NCBI GenBank assembly: GCA_017519975.1
Contig: JAFWRM010000046.1
Location: 1-51,491, forward strand
DNA length: 51,491 bases
Reading direction: 5' to 3'
DNA from: Oscillospiraceae bacterium
GTDB lineage: Bacteria; Bacillota; Clostridia; Oscillospirales; Oscillospiraceae
A program made the position numbers and the translations under genes. Shown one piece after another: positions 41,761-49,935 of this stretch. The notes beneath the pieces were generated by a model. That model was given only the letters and a program-made list of their open reading frames with translations, was not told where the DNA came from and did not search any database. Every line of letters starts with the position of its first letter. The first letter of the stretch is position 1.

Positions 41761-42903
41761 TTATCCATCCGACATGTCCACGTCCGGGATGATCAGCACG
41801 TCGTACTCCGGATACATCGCGCGAATTTCCGCGCAGAGTGTCTCCAGCGCCTCTTTCCGGTCGACGTCAAAGCTGATGACCACGTCGAAGCGGAGCGTTT
41901 TCCTTTCAGTATCCGCATAAAAGCCGTGCATCTGCAGCGCCCAGTCGTGCGCCAGGACCGTCTTTTGTACCGCGTTGCGCATCTGAGCCGCCTCATCGTC
42001 GGACGTGTTGAAGGAATATACGCTGATGCCGGTCAGGATCACGCCCGTTTTTCTGAACACGTCGGTCTGTATCCTTCTCGTGATCACGTCCACGTCATCC
42101 ACGCTCAGATGATCCGGCAGCTCCACATGCACGGAACCGTAGTTCCGGTTCGGGCCGTAGTTGAACAGCGTCACGTCGTAGGCCCCGAGCACTCCTTCTT
42201 CCTCACAGACGATCCGCTTCAGTTCCCGGGTTGTTTCCTCATCCTCACGCTTGCCGATGATGTCGTTCAGCGTTTCGATCATCATCTCGATCCCGGCCCT
42301 GATGATGAAGGCGGAGATCACGACGCCGACGTACGCCTCCAGCGAAACGCCCCAGATCAGAAACACGACGGCCGACGCCAGCACGGAGGCCGACAGGATC
42401 GCGTCAAACAGCGCGTCCGAACCGGAGGCCACCAGCGCGCCGGAATTTACCCTCTTCCCCTGCTTTTTCACATACATGCCAAGGCCAAGCTTCACGGCGA
42501 TGGCCACCGCGATGATGATGATGGACACCGTGCTGTACTCCGCCGTTTCCGGATGGATGATCTTCTTCACCGATTCCACAAGGGAGGTGATGCCCGCGTA
42601 AAGCACGAGCGCCGCCACGATCATGGAACTGAGGTACTCGATCCTGCCATACCCGAGGGGGTGCTTGCGGTCCGGCTGTCTGGCCCCAAGCTTCGCGCCG
42701 ATGATCGTCACCACAGACGACAGGGCGTCGGACAGATTGTTCACCGCGTCGAGGATTACGGCGATCGAATGCGAAATCAGGCCGACAAACATCTTGAAGG
42801 CCACAAGAAATACGTTCGTTACGATCCCGACCACGCTGGTCCGGACGATCGTTTTCTCTCTCTCCGCCGCGAGAACGGCGATATCATTGCTGTTTTCAGG
42901 CAT
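41761..42903 (-). CDS. Cation diffusion facilitator (CDF) metal transporter
   Basis: 380 residues with six membrane helices (~20-230) and a long cytoplasmic domain. TM2 carries ILDAVNNLSDALS and TM5 GSDALFDAI, so the metal site is N/D plus D/D rather than the H/D of zinc-type CDFs, which points to Mn(II) or Fe(II) export. HPLGYGRIEYLSS is the usual loop. The C-terminal half (~240-380) contains a ferredoxin-like dimer domain and an extra module with YNRYGS-like and HGFYADTERKTLRFDVVI segments. 24 bp after the oxidoreductase gene, same strand. Confidence 0.92.
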   Translation of the reverse strand: MPENSNDIAVLAAEREKTIVRTSVVGIVTNVFLVAFKMFVGLISHSIAVILDAVNNLSDALSSVVTIIGAKLGARQPDRKHPLGYGRIEYLSSMIVAALVLYAGITSLVESVKKIIHPETAEYSTVSIIIIAVAIAVKLGLGMYVKKQGKRVNSGALVASGSDALFDAILSASVLASAVVFLIWGVSLEAYVGVVISAFIIRAGIEMMIETLNDIIGKREDEETTRELKRIVCEEEGVLGAYDVTLFNYGPNRNYGSVHVELPDHLSVDDVDVITRRIQTDVFRKTGVILTGISVYSFNTSDDEAAQMRNAVQKTVLAHDWALQMHGFYADTERKTLRFDVVISFDVDRKEALETLCAEIRAMYPEYDVLIIPDVDMSDG

Positions 42904-42927
42904 ATTGGTTCCTCTCGTGTCAATTGC

Positions 42928-45129
42928 TCATCCGTTTCCCTGCAGCGCCGTTCCACGACCTTGCCGCATCGTCGTTCCCGGAAGCATTCCGCCGGCGCAC
43001 GGCACCCGCGGGCCGTCCTCCTCGTCCAGCCGGGAGTGGGAGACGCCGGCGTACTCCGGCGCCAGGGCGGCGATCTCGTCCATGATCCGTGCGGGCGACA
43101 GCTGGGGCTGCGGGCATCCCATGGCGTTCATCATATCCGTCAGGATATCCGTATCCGGCCGCGCTCCTTCCGGCGGTTCCACGGCTTTTCTCACGCGCTG
43201 GACGCGTCGATCCGTGCTGGTACAGGTCCCTTCCTTCTCCGCGAAGCTCACGGAGGGGAATACGACGTGCGCCTTCCGCGCCGTCGGCGTGAGAAAGACG
43301 TCCTGAACAGCCAGAAAATCAAGAGCCTCCAGCGCCTGATCCGCTCCGTCCGGCAGGGCGGCGCAGAGGTCCTCGGCGCACACATACAGCCCCCGCAGTT
43401 TTCCGCCGGCCGCCCGGAGCATCTCATCGGCGTTCAGCCCGGGTTTCGGGCTGAGCCGGACCCCCCAGGCGGACTCGAACCGCCGGCGCGTTTCCGCATC
43501 GTCGACTCTCTGCCCTCCCGGAAAAACCTCCGGCGCGGCTCCCATGTCGCGGAGGCCCTGCCCGTTGGGCTGCCCGCACAGCGGATGCACTCCGCAGCCC
43601 GCGCGTCCGGTTTTTCCCGCCAGGGCGGCAAGACGGGCGAGTTCCTTCGTCCCTTGTCCGCAGATGATCGGCGCGTTTTCGGCGGCGGCATACATCCTTG
43701 CCGCTTCCCGGATCCGATCCGGATCGACGCCGCAGACGCTCCCCGCCGTTTCCGCCGTGAACTCTGCCGCCGCGGCTTCCGTTCCGTCCGCCAGGCCCTC
43801 GGTGACGAGCACGTTCATCAGCCCGCGGACAAGTGCCGTCTCGGTGCCGGGGCGGATCTTCAGCTGAACGTCCGCCCGGTCTGCCAGACCTACGTCTTCC
43901 GAACTGACGACGATCAGCTTCGCCCCGTCCATGACCGCCCTGCGGAGAAGCATGCCCGCGACGGGATGCGTCGTTTCCGGGTCGGCGCCCAGCAGGAGGA
44001 TGACGTCCGCGCCGGCTGTGACGTCACGGATGGACCCGGTCACGGCGTCCGTTACGGACTGGGGGCCGCATCCGGAAACGTTGTTGCTTCCGAAGCAGGT
44101 CCTCACCATTTTCTGCGCCAGATAGGCGTCTTCATTCGTCAGGCCGCCGCCGACGATACCGGCCAGACTGTTTTCGCCATACCGCTGCCGGATCTGCGTG
44201 AACCGTTCCGCCGCGTACCTCACGGCCTCCTCCCAGGAGGCTTCGCGAAACCCGCCCGTGCTTTCCTCCCGGATCAGCGGCTTTGTCAGCCTCTCCGGCG
44301 CATGGATGGGTGTGATGCTTTCCCAGCGGCCCTTTTCGCAGAGCCGCCCCCGGTTGGCCGGACCGTCCGCCGCTTCCGCTCCCACCACTCTGCCGTTTTT
44401 CACGATCAGACGCATCTGACAGCCGACCGAGCAGCGCGGACACGTGGTAAGTACCTTTTCCGTCTCCCATTTCCGAAAGGCGCGGTCTCTCTTCAGCGTG
44501 AGGGCTCCGGTCGGGCAGACGGAAGCGCAGATCCCGCACGTCTCGCATCCGCTTTCCTGCCAGCCGCTGCTGAACGGCGCGTCCACCAGATGCATCGTGC
44601 CCGTCCTGCCGTTTTTCAGGGCGCCGCTGCAGGCGATCTCCTGACAGGCGTTGACGCACCGCTGACAGTGGATGCATTTTCCGGCGTCGTACCGGATAAA
44701 CGGGTTATCTTCCTGCGCGGGAAGTCTCGCGTCGACATCGCCCCGCGATCCCCGGTACGGCGTATCGCGGACGCCGCAGGCGGCGCATATCTCCTGCAGC
44801 CGGCACGAGCCGTTTGCCGCGCAGCTCATGCAGTCGGTCTTATGGTCGGCCAGGATCAGCCGCAGCATTTCCCTGCGGTATTCGGTCAGCGTTTCCGATT
44901 CCGTACGGATGACCATGCCGTCCTTTACCCTCGTCTTGCACGCGGCAAACAGCCGGTCGTATCCTTCGATCTCCACCATGCACAGGCGGCAGGATCCGAT
45001 GTAATTGACGTCCTCCATGTAGCACAGTGTGGGGATGGAGATCCCGTTCTCCTTCGCGGCGCGCAGAATGCTGCGGTTTTCCCTTACCACGCACTCCCGG
45101 CCGTTGATCGTGACCGCTACGGTGTTCAT
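42928..45129 (-). CDS. Formate-dehydrogenase-like iron-sulfur protein lacking catalytic residues and C-terminal domain
   Basis: 733 residues. A NuoG-type [2Fe-2S] domain (C36, C47, C50, C64) and a His-Cys3 cluster (H96, C100, C103, C109) are followed by two [4Fe-4S] clusters (C152-C162, C195-C205), the FDH [4Fe-4S] site (C230, C233, C237, C264) and a molybdopterin-oxidoreductase fold. In FDHs NNVDxCARVC/U-H carries the catalytic Cys/Sec and His; here NNVSGCGPQSV has Ser358 and Val359. The protein stops at about the place where the C-terminal Molydop_binding domain should begin. It is thus unlikely to oxidise formate in the usual way and may be an electron-transfer partner. It is coupled to the diaphorase gene by a 4-bp overlap. 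Confidence 0.85.
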   Translation of the reverse strand: MNTVAVTINGRECVVRENRSILRAAKENGISIPTLCYMEDVNYIGSCRLCMVEIEGYDRLFAACKTRVKDGMVIRTESETLTEYRREMLRLILADHKTDCMSCAANGSCRLQEICAACGVRDTPYRGSRGDVDARLPAQEDNPFIRYDAGKCIHCQRCVNACQEIACSGALKNGRTGTMHLVDAPFSSGWQESGCETCGICASVCPTGALTLKRDRAFRKWETEKVLTTCPRCSVGCQMRLIVKNGRVVGAEAADGPANRGRLCEKGRWESITPIHAPERLTKPLIREESTGGFREASWEEAVRYAAERFTQIRQRYGENSLAGIVGGGLTNEDAYLAQKMVRTCFGSNNVSGCGPQSVTDAVTGSIRDVTAGADVILLLGADPETTHPVAGMLLRRAVMDGAKLIVVSSEDVGLADRADVQLKIRPGTETALVRGLMNVLVTEGLADGTEAAAAEFTAETAGSVCGVDPDRIREAARMYAAAENAPIICGQGTKELARLAALAGKTGRAGCGVHPLCGQPNGQGLRDMGAAPEVFPGGQRVDDAETRRRFESAWGVRLSPKPGLNADEMLRAAGGKLRGLYVCAEDLCAALPDGADQALEALDFLAVQDVFLTPTARKAHVVFPSVSFAEKEGTCTSTDRRVQRVRKAVEPPEGARPDTDILTDMMNAMGCPQPQLSPARIMDEIAALAPEYAGVSHSRLDEEDGPRVPCAGGMLPGTTMRQGRGTALQGNG

Positions 45130-46952
45130 CCGCAGGTCCCCCCTTCCATGCTGCCGCATCCAAAGTGATCGCACCGCAGGCAGCGTCCGGCTTCCCGCAG
45201 CGCTTCCTCCCGCGTCATCGGTACGTCCACCTCGTCGAAGCTGTCCTTCCTTTCGAACGGGTCGCGCTCTTCGATCTCCGTGCGTCCGGTGGGCACGCAC
45301 GGATTCGGGACGGCAAAGGGCACATTCGCTCTGCAGGCGATCTTATGGTGATATCCCAGATATTCATCGATGTTGAAGGCGGCGACCTGTCCCGCGGCGA
45401 TGGCGTTGATGGCCGTCGAAGGTCCCGTTACGCAGTCCCCTCCGGAGAAAACGCCCGGCATCCCGTCGACCATGCAGGCCTCGTCCGCCGCGATGCGGCT
45501 GCGTTCCGTGGGAACGCCCGATCTTTCCAGTTCCGCCACGTCGCTTCTCTGCCCCACCCCCAGGATCAGAACGTCACACTTGAACCGGTAAGGGTAGCGG
45601 GACGAGTGTTCGGTCGTCAGCCGCCCGAAACGGTCATATTCCGCGGCGATCTGCGGCTGCAGCCATACGGCCCGGACCTTTCCCTCTTCCGTTTCGATAT
45701 GCAGGAAGGAGAGCATCGTGCGGAAGCGCACCCCCTCCTGCATGGCGCCCTCGATCTCCTCCGGCAGCGCGGTCAGATCCTCGCGGCTCCTGGTAAACAC
45801 ATGCACGGACGCCGCGTGCAGGCGCACGGCCGTTCTCGCCGCGTCCATGGCGACGTTCCCTCCGCCAATCAGCACGACGCGCTTGCCGCTCAGATCCATC
45901 GTTTCTCCCGCCGCCGTTTTCTGCAGAAAATCCGCCGCGGGAACGACGTTCTCCGCGTCCGCGTTCTCCATCGGCAGGCGGTTTCCGATCTGAGCACCGA
46001 TCGCGAGATACACCGCGTCGTAATCCCTGCGCAGATCCTCGAACCGGACCTCCCGGCCGACGCGGGTACCGCATCGGATCTCAACGTCGCCCGCGGCCAG
46101 GATCGCACGCACATCCTCATCGAGCCGGTCCTTCGGCAGCCGATAGGCCGGGATCCCGTAACGGAGCATGCCGCCGGGCTGGTCGTGCTCTTCGTACACG
46201 ACCGCGCTGTGACCCATCAGCGCCAGAAAATAGGCGCACGTCAGCCCGGAGGGTCCCCCTCCGACGACGGCGATCCGCTTGCCGGTCTTCACATTGGCCG
46301 GCGGCGTTCGGACCTGATCCGCACGTGCCTGATCCACCGCGAAGCGCTTCAATCCGCGTATGTTCAGCGGCTGATCGACGATCGTCCTGCGGCACTTTCT
46401 CTCGCAGGGATGCTCGCATACGAACGCGCACGCCGTAGGAAACGGGTTGCGGTCGCGGATCAGCTCCACCGCTCCGGCACAGTCGCCTTCACGGATCAGC
46501 GCGATATACCCTGGAACGTTTACATGGGCCGGGCACAGGGTACTGCAGGGAACGGTCTGCGACACGTTTTCCGTACAGCGCCCATCCTCGATGTGGCTCC
46601 GGTATTCGTCCGGAAATTTCTCCAGGCTGTCCAGGACCATCTGCGCGGCGGAAACGCCTACCGCGCAGTCCGCCGTTTTCGCTATCATCACGCACAGCTT
46701 TCTCAGGCGGTCGGAAGTATCCCCGGCCGCGTCTCCCCGCAGGACGCTCCGCAGCAGCCGGTCCGCCTCGGCGAGTCCGTCGCGGCAGGGCACGCATTTT
46801 CCGCAGGACTGGCTCATGGATACCTGCAGCAGACTGCGATACAGTGCCAGCGGGCACATGCCCGGAGGATAGGCCTCCATCTTTGAGCGGAACTTCTGCA
46901 GCACGATATCGATCCTGTGATTCATGCTGTTTTTTGATTCCAGTTTTTTCAT
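45126..46952 (-). CDS. NuoF-tail/GltD-like FAD diaphorase fusion
   Basis: 608 residues. Residues ~20-110 match the C-terminal NADH_4Fe-4S domain of NuoF/HydB (SCGKCVPCRDG). Next comes a GltD/NfnB-type module with Cys clusters (CSTLCPAHVNVPGY; CAFVCEHPCERKCRR), an FAD motif (VVGGGPSGLTCAYFLA), an NAD(P) motif (VVLIGGGNVAMDAARTA), GVFSGGDCVTGPSTAINAIAAG, and a Cys-rich tail (CLRCDHFGCGSMEGGTCG). It should pass electrons from NAD(P)H to iron-sulfur partners, most likely the FDH-like protein. No FMN/NADH domain of NuoF is present. Confidence 0.9.
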   Translation of the reverse strand: MKKLESKNSMNHRIDIVLQKFRSKMEAYPPGMCPLALYRSLLQVSMSQSCGKCVPCRDGLAEADRLLRSVLRGDAAGDTSDRLRKLCVMIAKTADCAVGVSAAQMVLDSLEKFPDEYRSHIEDGRCTENVSQTVPCSTLCPAHVNVPGYIALIREGDCAGAVELIRDRNPFPTACAFVCEHPCERKCRRTIVDQPLNIRGLKRFAVDQARADQVRTPPANVKTGKRIAVVGGGPSGLTCAYFLALMGHSAVVYEEHDQPGGMLRYGIPAYRLPKDRLDEDVRAILAAGDVEIRCGTRVGREVRFEDLRRDYDAVYLAIGAQIGNRLPMENADAENVVPAADFLQKTAAGETMDLSGKRVVLIGGGNVAMDAARTAVRLHAASVHVFTRSREDLTALPEEIEGAMQEGVRFRTMLSFLHIETEEGKVRAVWLQPQIAAEYDRFGRLTTEHSSRYPYRFKCDVLILGVGQRSDVAELERSGVPTERSRIAADEACMVDGMPGVFSGGDCVTGPSTAINAIAAGQVAAFNIDEYLGYHHKIACRANVPFAVPNPCVPTGRTEIEERDPFERKDSFDEVDVPMTREEALREAGRCLRCDHFGCGSMEGGTCG

Positions 46953-47112
46953 TTCCCGTCTGCCTTTCTGTTCCGTCCACAGGCGGAGCCTCCCCGGCCG
47001 TTCTGCGGGACCTGCGCCGACGCGCTCAGGCCGGGCCCCGGCGGATGAACGCCCCGCCGATATCCCGGCAGGCTCGATGCTTCTTCTTTCGACCTGTCCG
47101 GGCCGGCGGGTC

Positions 47113-47220
47113 CTATCGACCGTCCCACTCTTCCAGGCACTGGCGGATCTCGCTCACGGGGATCAGAACGCCGTACATGAATGTTCCGCCGGTATACGCT
47201 TCCGGCGCCGCCTCAGGCAT
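47113..47220 (-). CDS. Possible 35-residue ORF or gene remnant
   Basis: Reads MPEAAPEAYTGGTFMYGVLI..., ending ...CLEEWDGR, with codon use like the neighbours, but there is no ribosome binding site and a stop codon lies just upstream. It may be the tail of a decayed gene or chance. Confidence 0.25.
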   Translation of the reverse strand: MPEAAPEAYTGGTFMYGVLIPVSEIRQCLEEWDGR

Positions 47221-47225
47221 TTTTA

Positions 47226-47241
47226 GCTATGATATCATAGC
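47226..47241. promoter_or_regulatory. Short perfect palindrome
   Basis: GCTATGATATCATAGC in an otherwise GC-rich gap, a possible operator. No other support. Confidence 0.25.
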
Positions 47242-47394
47242 CGCCGGGATAATGCATCGTTTTTTCGCATGATCCCGGCGTTTGAGCCGGCCGCCGCCAT
47301 GCTGTTTTGCGCAATGGCGAGCCCGCCGCATCCGGGGTTCGCCCCACCGCGTCCCTCCGATCCCACAGAACCGTCGGAGCGATCGCACAGGCAA

Positions 47395-47430
47395 GGCTCC
47401 CCCGCCGCCGATCACGGCGGTGAGGGAGCC
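47395..47430 (-). terminator. Hairpin after the anti-sigma gene
   Basis: GGCTCCC and GGGAGCC arms with an inner CGCCG/CGGCG stem, about 95 bases after the anti-sigma stop. There is no T-run, so its role is uncertain. Confidence 0.4.
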
Positions 47431-47523
47431 TGTTCTGCATTCATTCATAAACCGGGGAGATTCCGGGGGCGTCGGCGATCGGATCCGCCATGGGCGTCCC
47501 GGCGCAGATCAGGGGGCCGTCCC

Positions 47524-48486
47524 TTATCTTACCGCGTCCACAAGCTGCTGCATTCCGGAGGCGGATCCCGCAAAGCTCTTAATGTCCGCGCCGGCAGTTT
47601 GCGAGGCCTCTTTTTCCGTGACGGTGTACTCCTGTCGGCCGGAGCCGTTTTCATACCTCCAGGTAACATAGCCCAGGTTATCCACCGCGGCGAGCATGAG
47701 GCAGGCGTCCGAACGCATTCTCTGTCTGATCTTCGCTTCCTGTGCCGGCTCAATGGAGTCATCCAGAAGAATGACCCATCCATAAGGTTCCTCGGCGGTA
47801 TGAAGCTCATTCTGATACGTTCCGTATCGCTCGCTGATCCCTATGGCGTTCGCGATGACCTGATTGGCCGGCATATCTCCGACATATGGGTTTTTCGCGG
47901 CGTACAGCCTTCCGGCAACGCGGGAGATCATCCCACCGTTTTCCCAGATCACGATGCCGCCGCTGGTGACCGCCCGGATCGGGCCGGTTCTGGCGGTGTA
48001 GACTTTGCTGAAGGAGCCGCGGTTGAACGGCGTGGCGGGAGCCGTGAACAGCCGGATATCGATCACTCCGTCCTTCTCGGCAAAGGTTACCCTTGCCACG
48101 CCCTCCCCGCTGCCTGCGAGGGAACCGCTGACCTGCAGCACGTCGTCCGTGACCTGGATGCTGACGTCGTGGGCGCTCAGATCCGTCCCGTTCCCGTACA
48201 CAAAGACTCTCAGGCAGAGGGCGGCCAGCAGGATCATCAGAGTTGCCGCCGCCGCGAGCCACACGGCGCGCCGCTTCGATCTTCTGATCTTTTTCAGATA
48301 GTCGATCTCCTGTTTCTGCGGAACCGGATCCCTTTCCGGTTCCTGCATGCGTCTCAGGGCTTCCGCGCAATCCGGGCAGCCGGAAACATGTTCCTCGACC
48401 GCCCTGTTGGTAACGTCACCCGTCTGCCCATCCACATAGGACGGGAGCAGATCCTTTACGATCTCACACTTCAATGACACGCTCAT
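47524..48486 (-). CDS. Anti-sigma factor, zf-HC2 with DUF4825-like external domain
   Basis: 320 residues. The N-terminal zinc-binding anti-sigma motif (CEIVKDLLPSYVDGQ...HVSGCPDC) is followed by one membrane helix (~75-95, LAAAATLMILLAALCLRVFV) and a ~220-residue external part whose last third (QVIANAIGISERYGTYQNELHT...GWVILLDD) resembles DUF4825. The N-terminus holds the ECF sigma encoded just upstream (4-bp overlap) and releases it upon an external signal. Signal unknown. Confidence 0.88.
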   Translation of the reverse strand: MSVSLKCEIVKDLLPSYVDGQTGDVTNRAVEEHVSGCPDCAEALRRMQEPERDPVPQKQEIDYLKKIRRSKRRAVWLAAAATLMILLAALCLRVFVYGNGTDLSAHDVSIQVTDDVLQVSGSLAGSGEGVARVTFAEKDGVIDIRLFTAPATPFNRGSFSKVYTARTGPIRAVTSGGIVIWENGGMISRVAGRLYAAKNPYVGDMPANQVIANAIGISERYGTYQNELHTAEEPYGWVILLDDSIEPAQEAKIRQRMRSDACLMLAAVDNLGYVTWRYENGSGRQEYTVTEKEASQTAGADIKSFAGSASGMQQLVDAVR

Positions 48487-48956
48487 TTTTCCAGCTCCTT
48501 TTTCAGCTTTTCCCTGCCGCGAAAATACGTGACCCTTGCCCAGCTTTCCGTTCTCTGCATGATCTCGCCGATCTTTCGGAAACTCAGGTCGCCAAGAAGT
48601 CTCATGTACATGACTTCCCTTGTGTCTTCGGGCAGCGTACGGATCTTTTTCATGATCTCGATCTGACCTTCTTTGCTGCTGACAGCGGACTCAGCTGAGG
48701 AAGCTTCCGCAGCCGCGCTCTCCAGAGGCTCCGTCTCCGGATTCTTTCTGCGCCATGCGGAAAGGGCGTTTTTTGCGATCGCGATCAGCCAGGTGGAGAT
48801 CCGGCAGCTTCCGTCAAAGCGGTCGATCCCCTTCACGGCAAGATAGAACGTTTCCTGGGTGATCTCTTCCGAAACGTCCGGGTCTCCGGTTCTTGAAAGG
48901 AGATAACGATACACGGTCTGCGCGTGCTCGCGATATATCTCGTCCATGGACTGCAT
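48483..48956 (-). CDS. ECF-type RNA polymerase sigma factor
   Basis: 157 residues. Region 2 (MDEIYREHAQTVYRYLLSRTGDPDVSEEITQETFYLAVKGIDRFDGSCRISTWLIAIAKN) and region 4 (LPEDTREVMYMRLLGDLSFRKIGEIMQRTESWARVTYFRGREKL). It is co-transcribed with its anti-sigma partner. The ATG at 48956 has AAGGAGG nine bases upstream; the frame is open further but without another ribosome binding site. Confidence 0.93.
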   Translation of the reverse strand: MQSMDEIYREHAQTVYRYLLSRTGDPDVSEEITQETFYLAVKGIDRFDGSCRISTWLIAIAKNALSAWRRKNPETEPLESAAAEASSAESAVSSKEGQIEIMKKIRTLPEDTREVMYMRLLGDLSFRKIGEIMQRTESWARVTYFRGREKLKKELEK

Positions 48957-49252
48957 CTCTGACTTCCTCCTTTCGTCCGTCTGTACATTAAAGCCGTAAA
49001 AACACGATTCGTTACAATGCGTTTCAGAAAATTCTCCGCTTTTCCGTCGAACGGCTTTCCCGCCGCCCTTTTCATGACGATTTTTCCAAAGGACGGCATC
49101 CGCACTCCCGTCTCGAGGAACGACGGTCCTTCCTGCCGGTTGACGCGCCGGGACCGTTTCACCCATATTTCAGATACGGCAGGGAGCCGACACGCCCGTA
49201 TCGACCCCCTGCCGTTGCCTTCCCGGTTTTTCCTCCCGACAGCGGACGCCTG
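48957..49252. other. 296-base gap upstream of the second ECF sigma gene
   Basis: No gene supported. A TGTAAC element lies on the minus strand near 49012-49017, with a CGGC 14 bases on, a weak ECF-type promoter candidate. Nothing else recognised. Confidence 0.3.
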
Positions 49253-49864
49253 TCAGCCGTCCTTCCGTGGAAGGCTTGTTCTGATCCAGTTATCGAGGAA
49301 CTGCATCTGCCCCTCCGTGTGGAACCAGTGCTCGCCCCCCTCCATTATGGTGAGGCGCGCACGGTGCGACTGCGCGAAAGCCGCCATCGTTTCCATGGTG
49401 GTCAGCGTGTCCGCACTCCCGTACAGAATGTCGGTCGGAACGTTCCAGTGCACGGGATGCTCTCTTACATAGCAAAGATATTTCCACGAAAGGTCTTCGC
49501 CGGGATCCGTGTGGATCACCCCTTTTTCCCGCAGTGCCGACTCCGTGACGCCGAACCGCGCCATCCTGTCGGTGATCAGCTTTTCCATGTCTACGATCGG
49601 AGAAATGAAAAAGGCGCGGGAGATCTCCCTTTCGATATCCGCGTTCATCGCAAAGAAGGCGCCGATGCTGCTGGCGATCAGGATCATCCTGCCGCAGCCC
49701 GCCTTCCGCTTTCTCACCGCTTCATGTATTTCTTTTCCGGCTTCCCACGGCACAGATCCCGCATAAGCAAGACCGGTGACCTCGCAGGAAGGAAACAGCT
49801 GCCTGTAGTGCTCCGCCTCAGCCGCACTGCCTCCCTTGCCGTGGATATAAATAACAGCGCTCAT
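49253..49864 (-). CDS. Alpha/beta hydrolase
   Basis: 203 residues. VIYIHGKGGSAAEAEHY (oxyanion loop), nucleophile elbow LIASSIGAFFAM, Asp in ILYGSADTLTT and His in MEGGEHWFH. Small cytoplasmic esterase-like protein; substrate unknown. Its stop is close to the gap before the ECF sigma gene; probably a separate unit. Confidence 0.87.
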   Translation of the reverse strand: MSAVIYIHGKGGSAAEAEHYRQLFPSCEVTGLAYAGSVPWEAGKEIHEAVRKRKAGCGRMILIASSIGAFFAMNADIEREISRAFFISPIVDMEKLITDRMARFGVTESALREKGVIHTDPGEDLSWKYLCYVREHPVHWNVPTDILYGSADTLTTMETMAAFAQSHRARLTIMEGGEHWFHTEGQMQFLDNWIRTSLPRKDG

Positions 49865-49935
49865 TCTTTGTCACGTATTTCCTCTCTCCGTCCTCGGTGA
49901 CGGCCGCGCGGGAGTCCTGCGTGTTTTCCGTGTGT

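Larger units (their letters stand above)
46953..47523. other. 571-base gap between diaphorase and anti-sigma genes
   Basis: It contains a possible 35-codon ORF (47113-47220), a palindrome GCTATGATATCATAGC (47226-47241) and a hairpin (47395-47430), each described separately. Otherwise no gene or RNA is recognised; the stretch next to 46953 should hold the promoter of the diaphorase unit, though no clear consensus is visible. Confidence 0.4.

Noticed and set aside
43900-44100. Selenocysteine (TGA) in the formate-dehydrogenase-like gene
   Set aside because: The codon at the catalytic position is a plain serine codon (TCC) in an uninterrupted frame.
41668-45168. 1166-codon open frame on the plus strand
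   Set aside because: It lies opposite the CDF and formate-dehydrogenase-like genes, whose motifs are clear. High GC makes long antisense frames common, and its product has no recognisable domain.
46949-47140. 63-codon frame on the minus strand
   Set aside because: No ribosome binding site, low-complexity Gly/Pro/Arg composition, no family.
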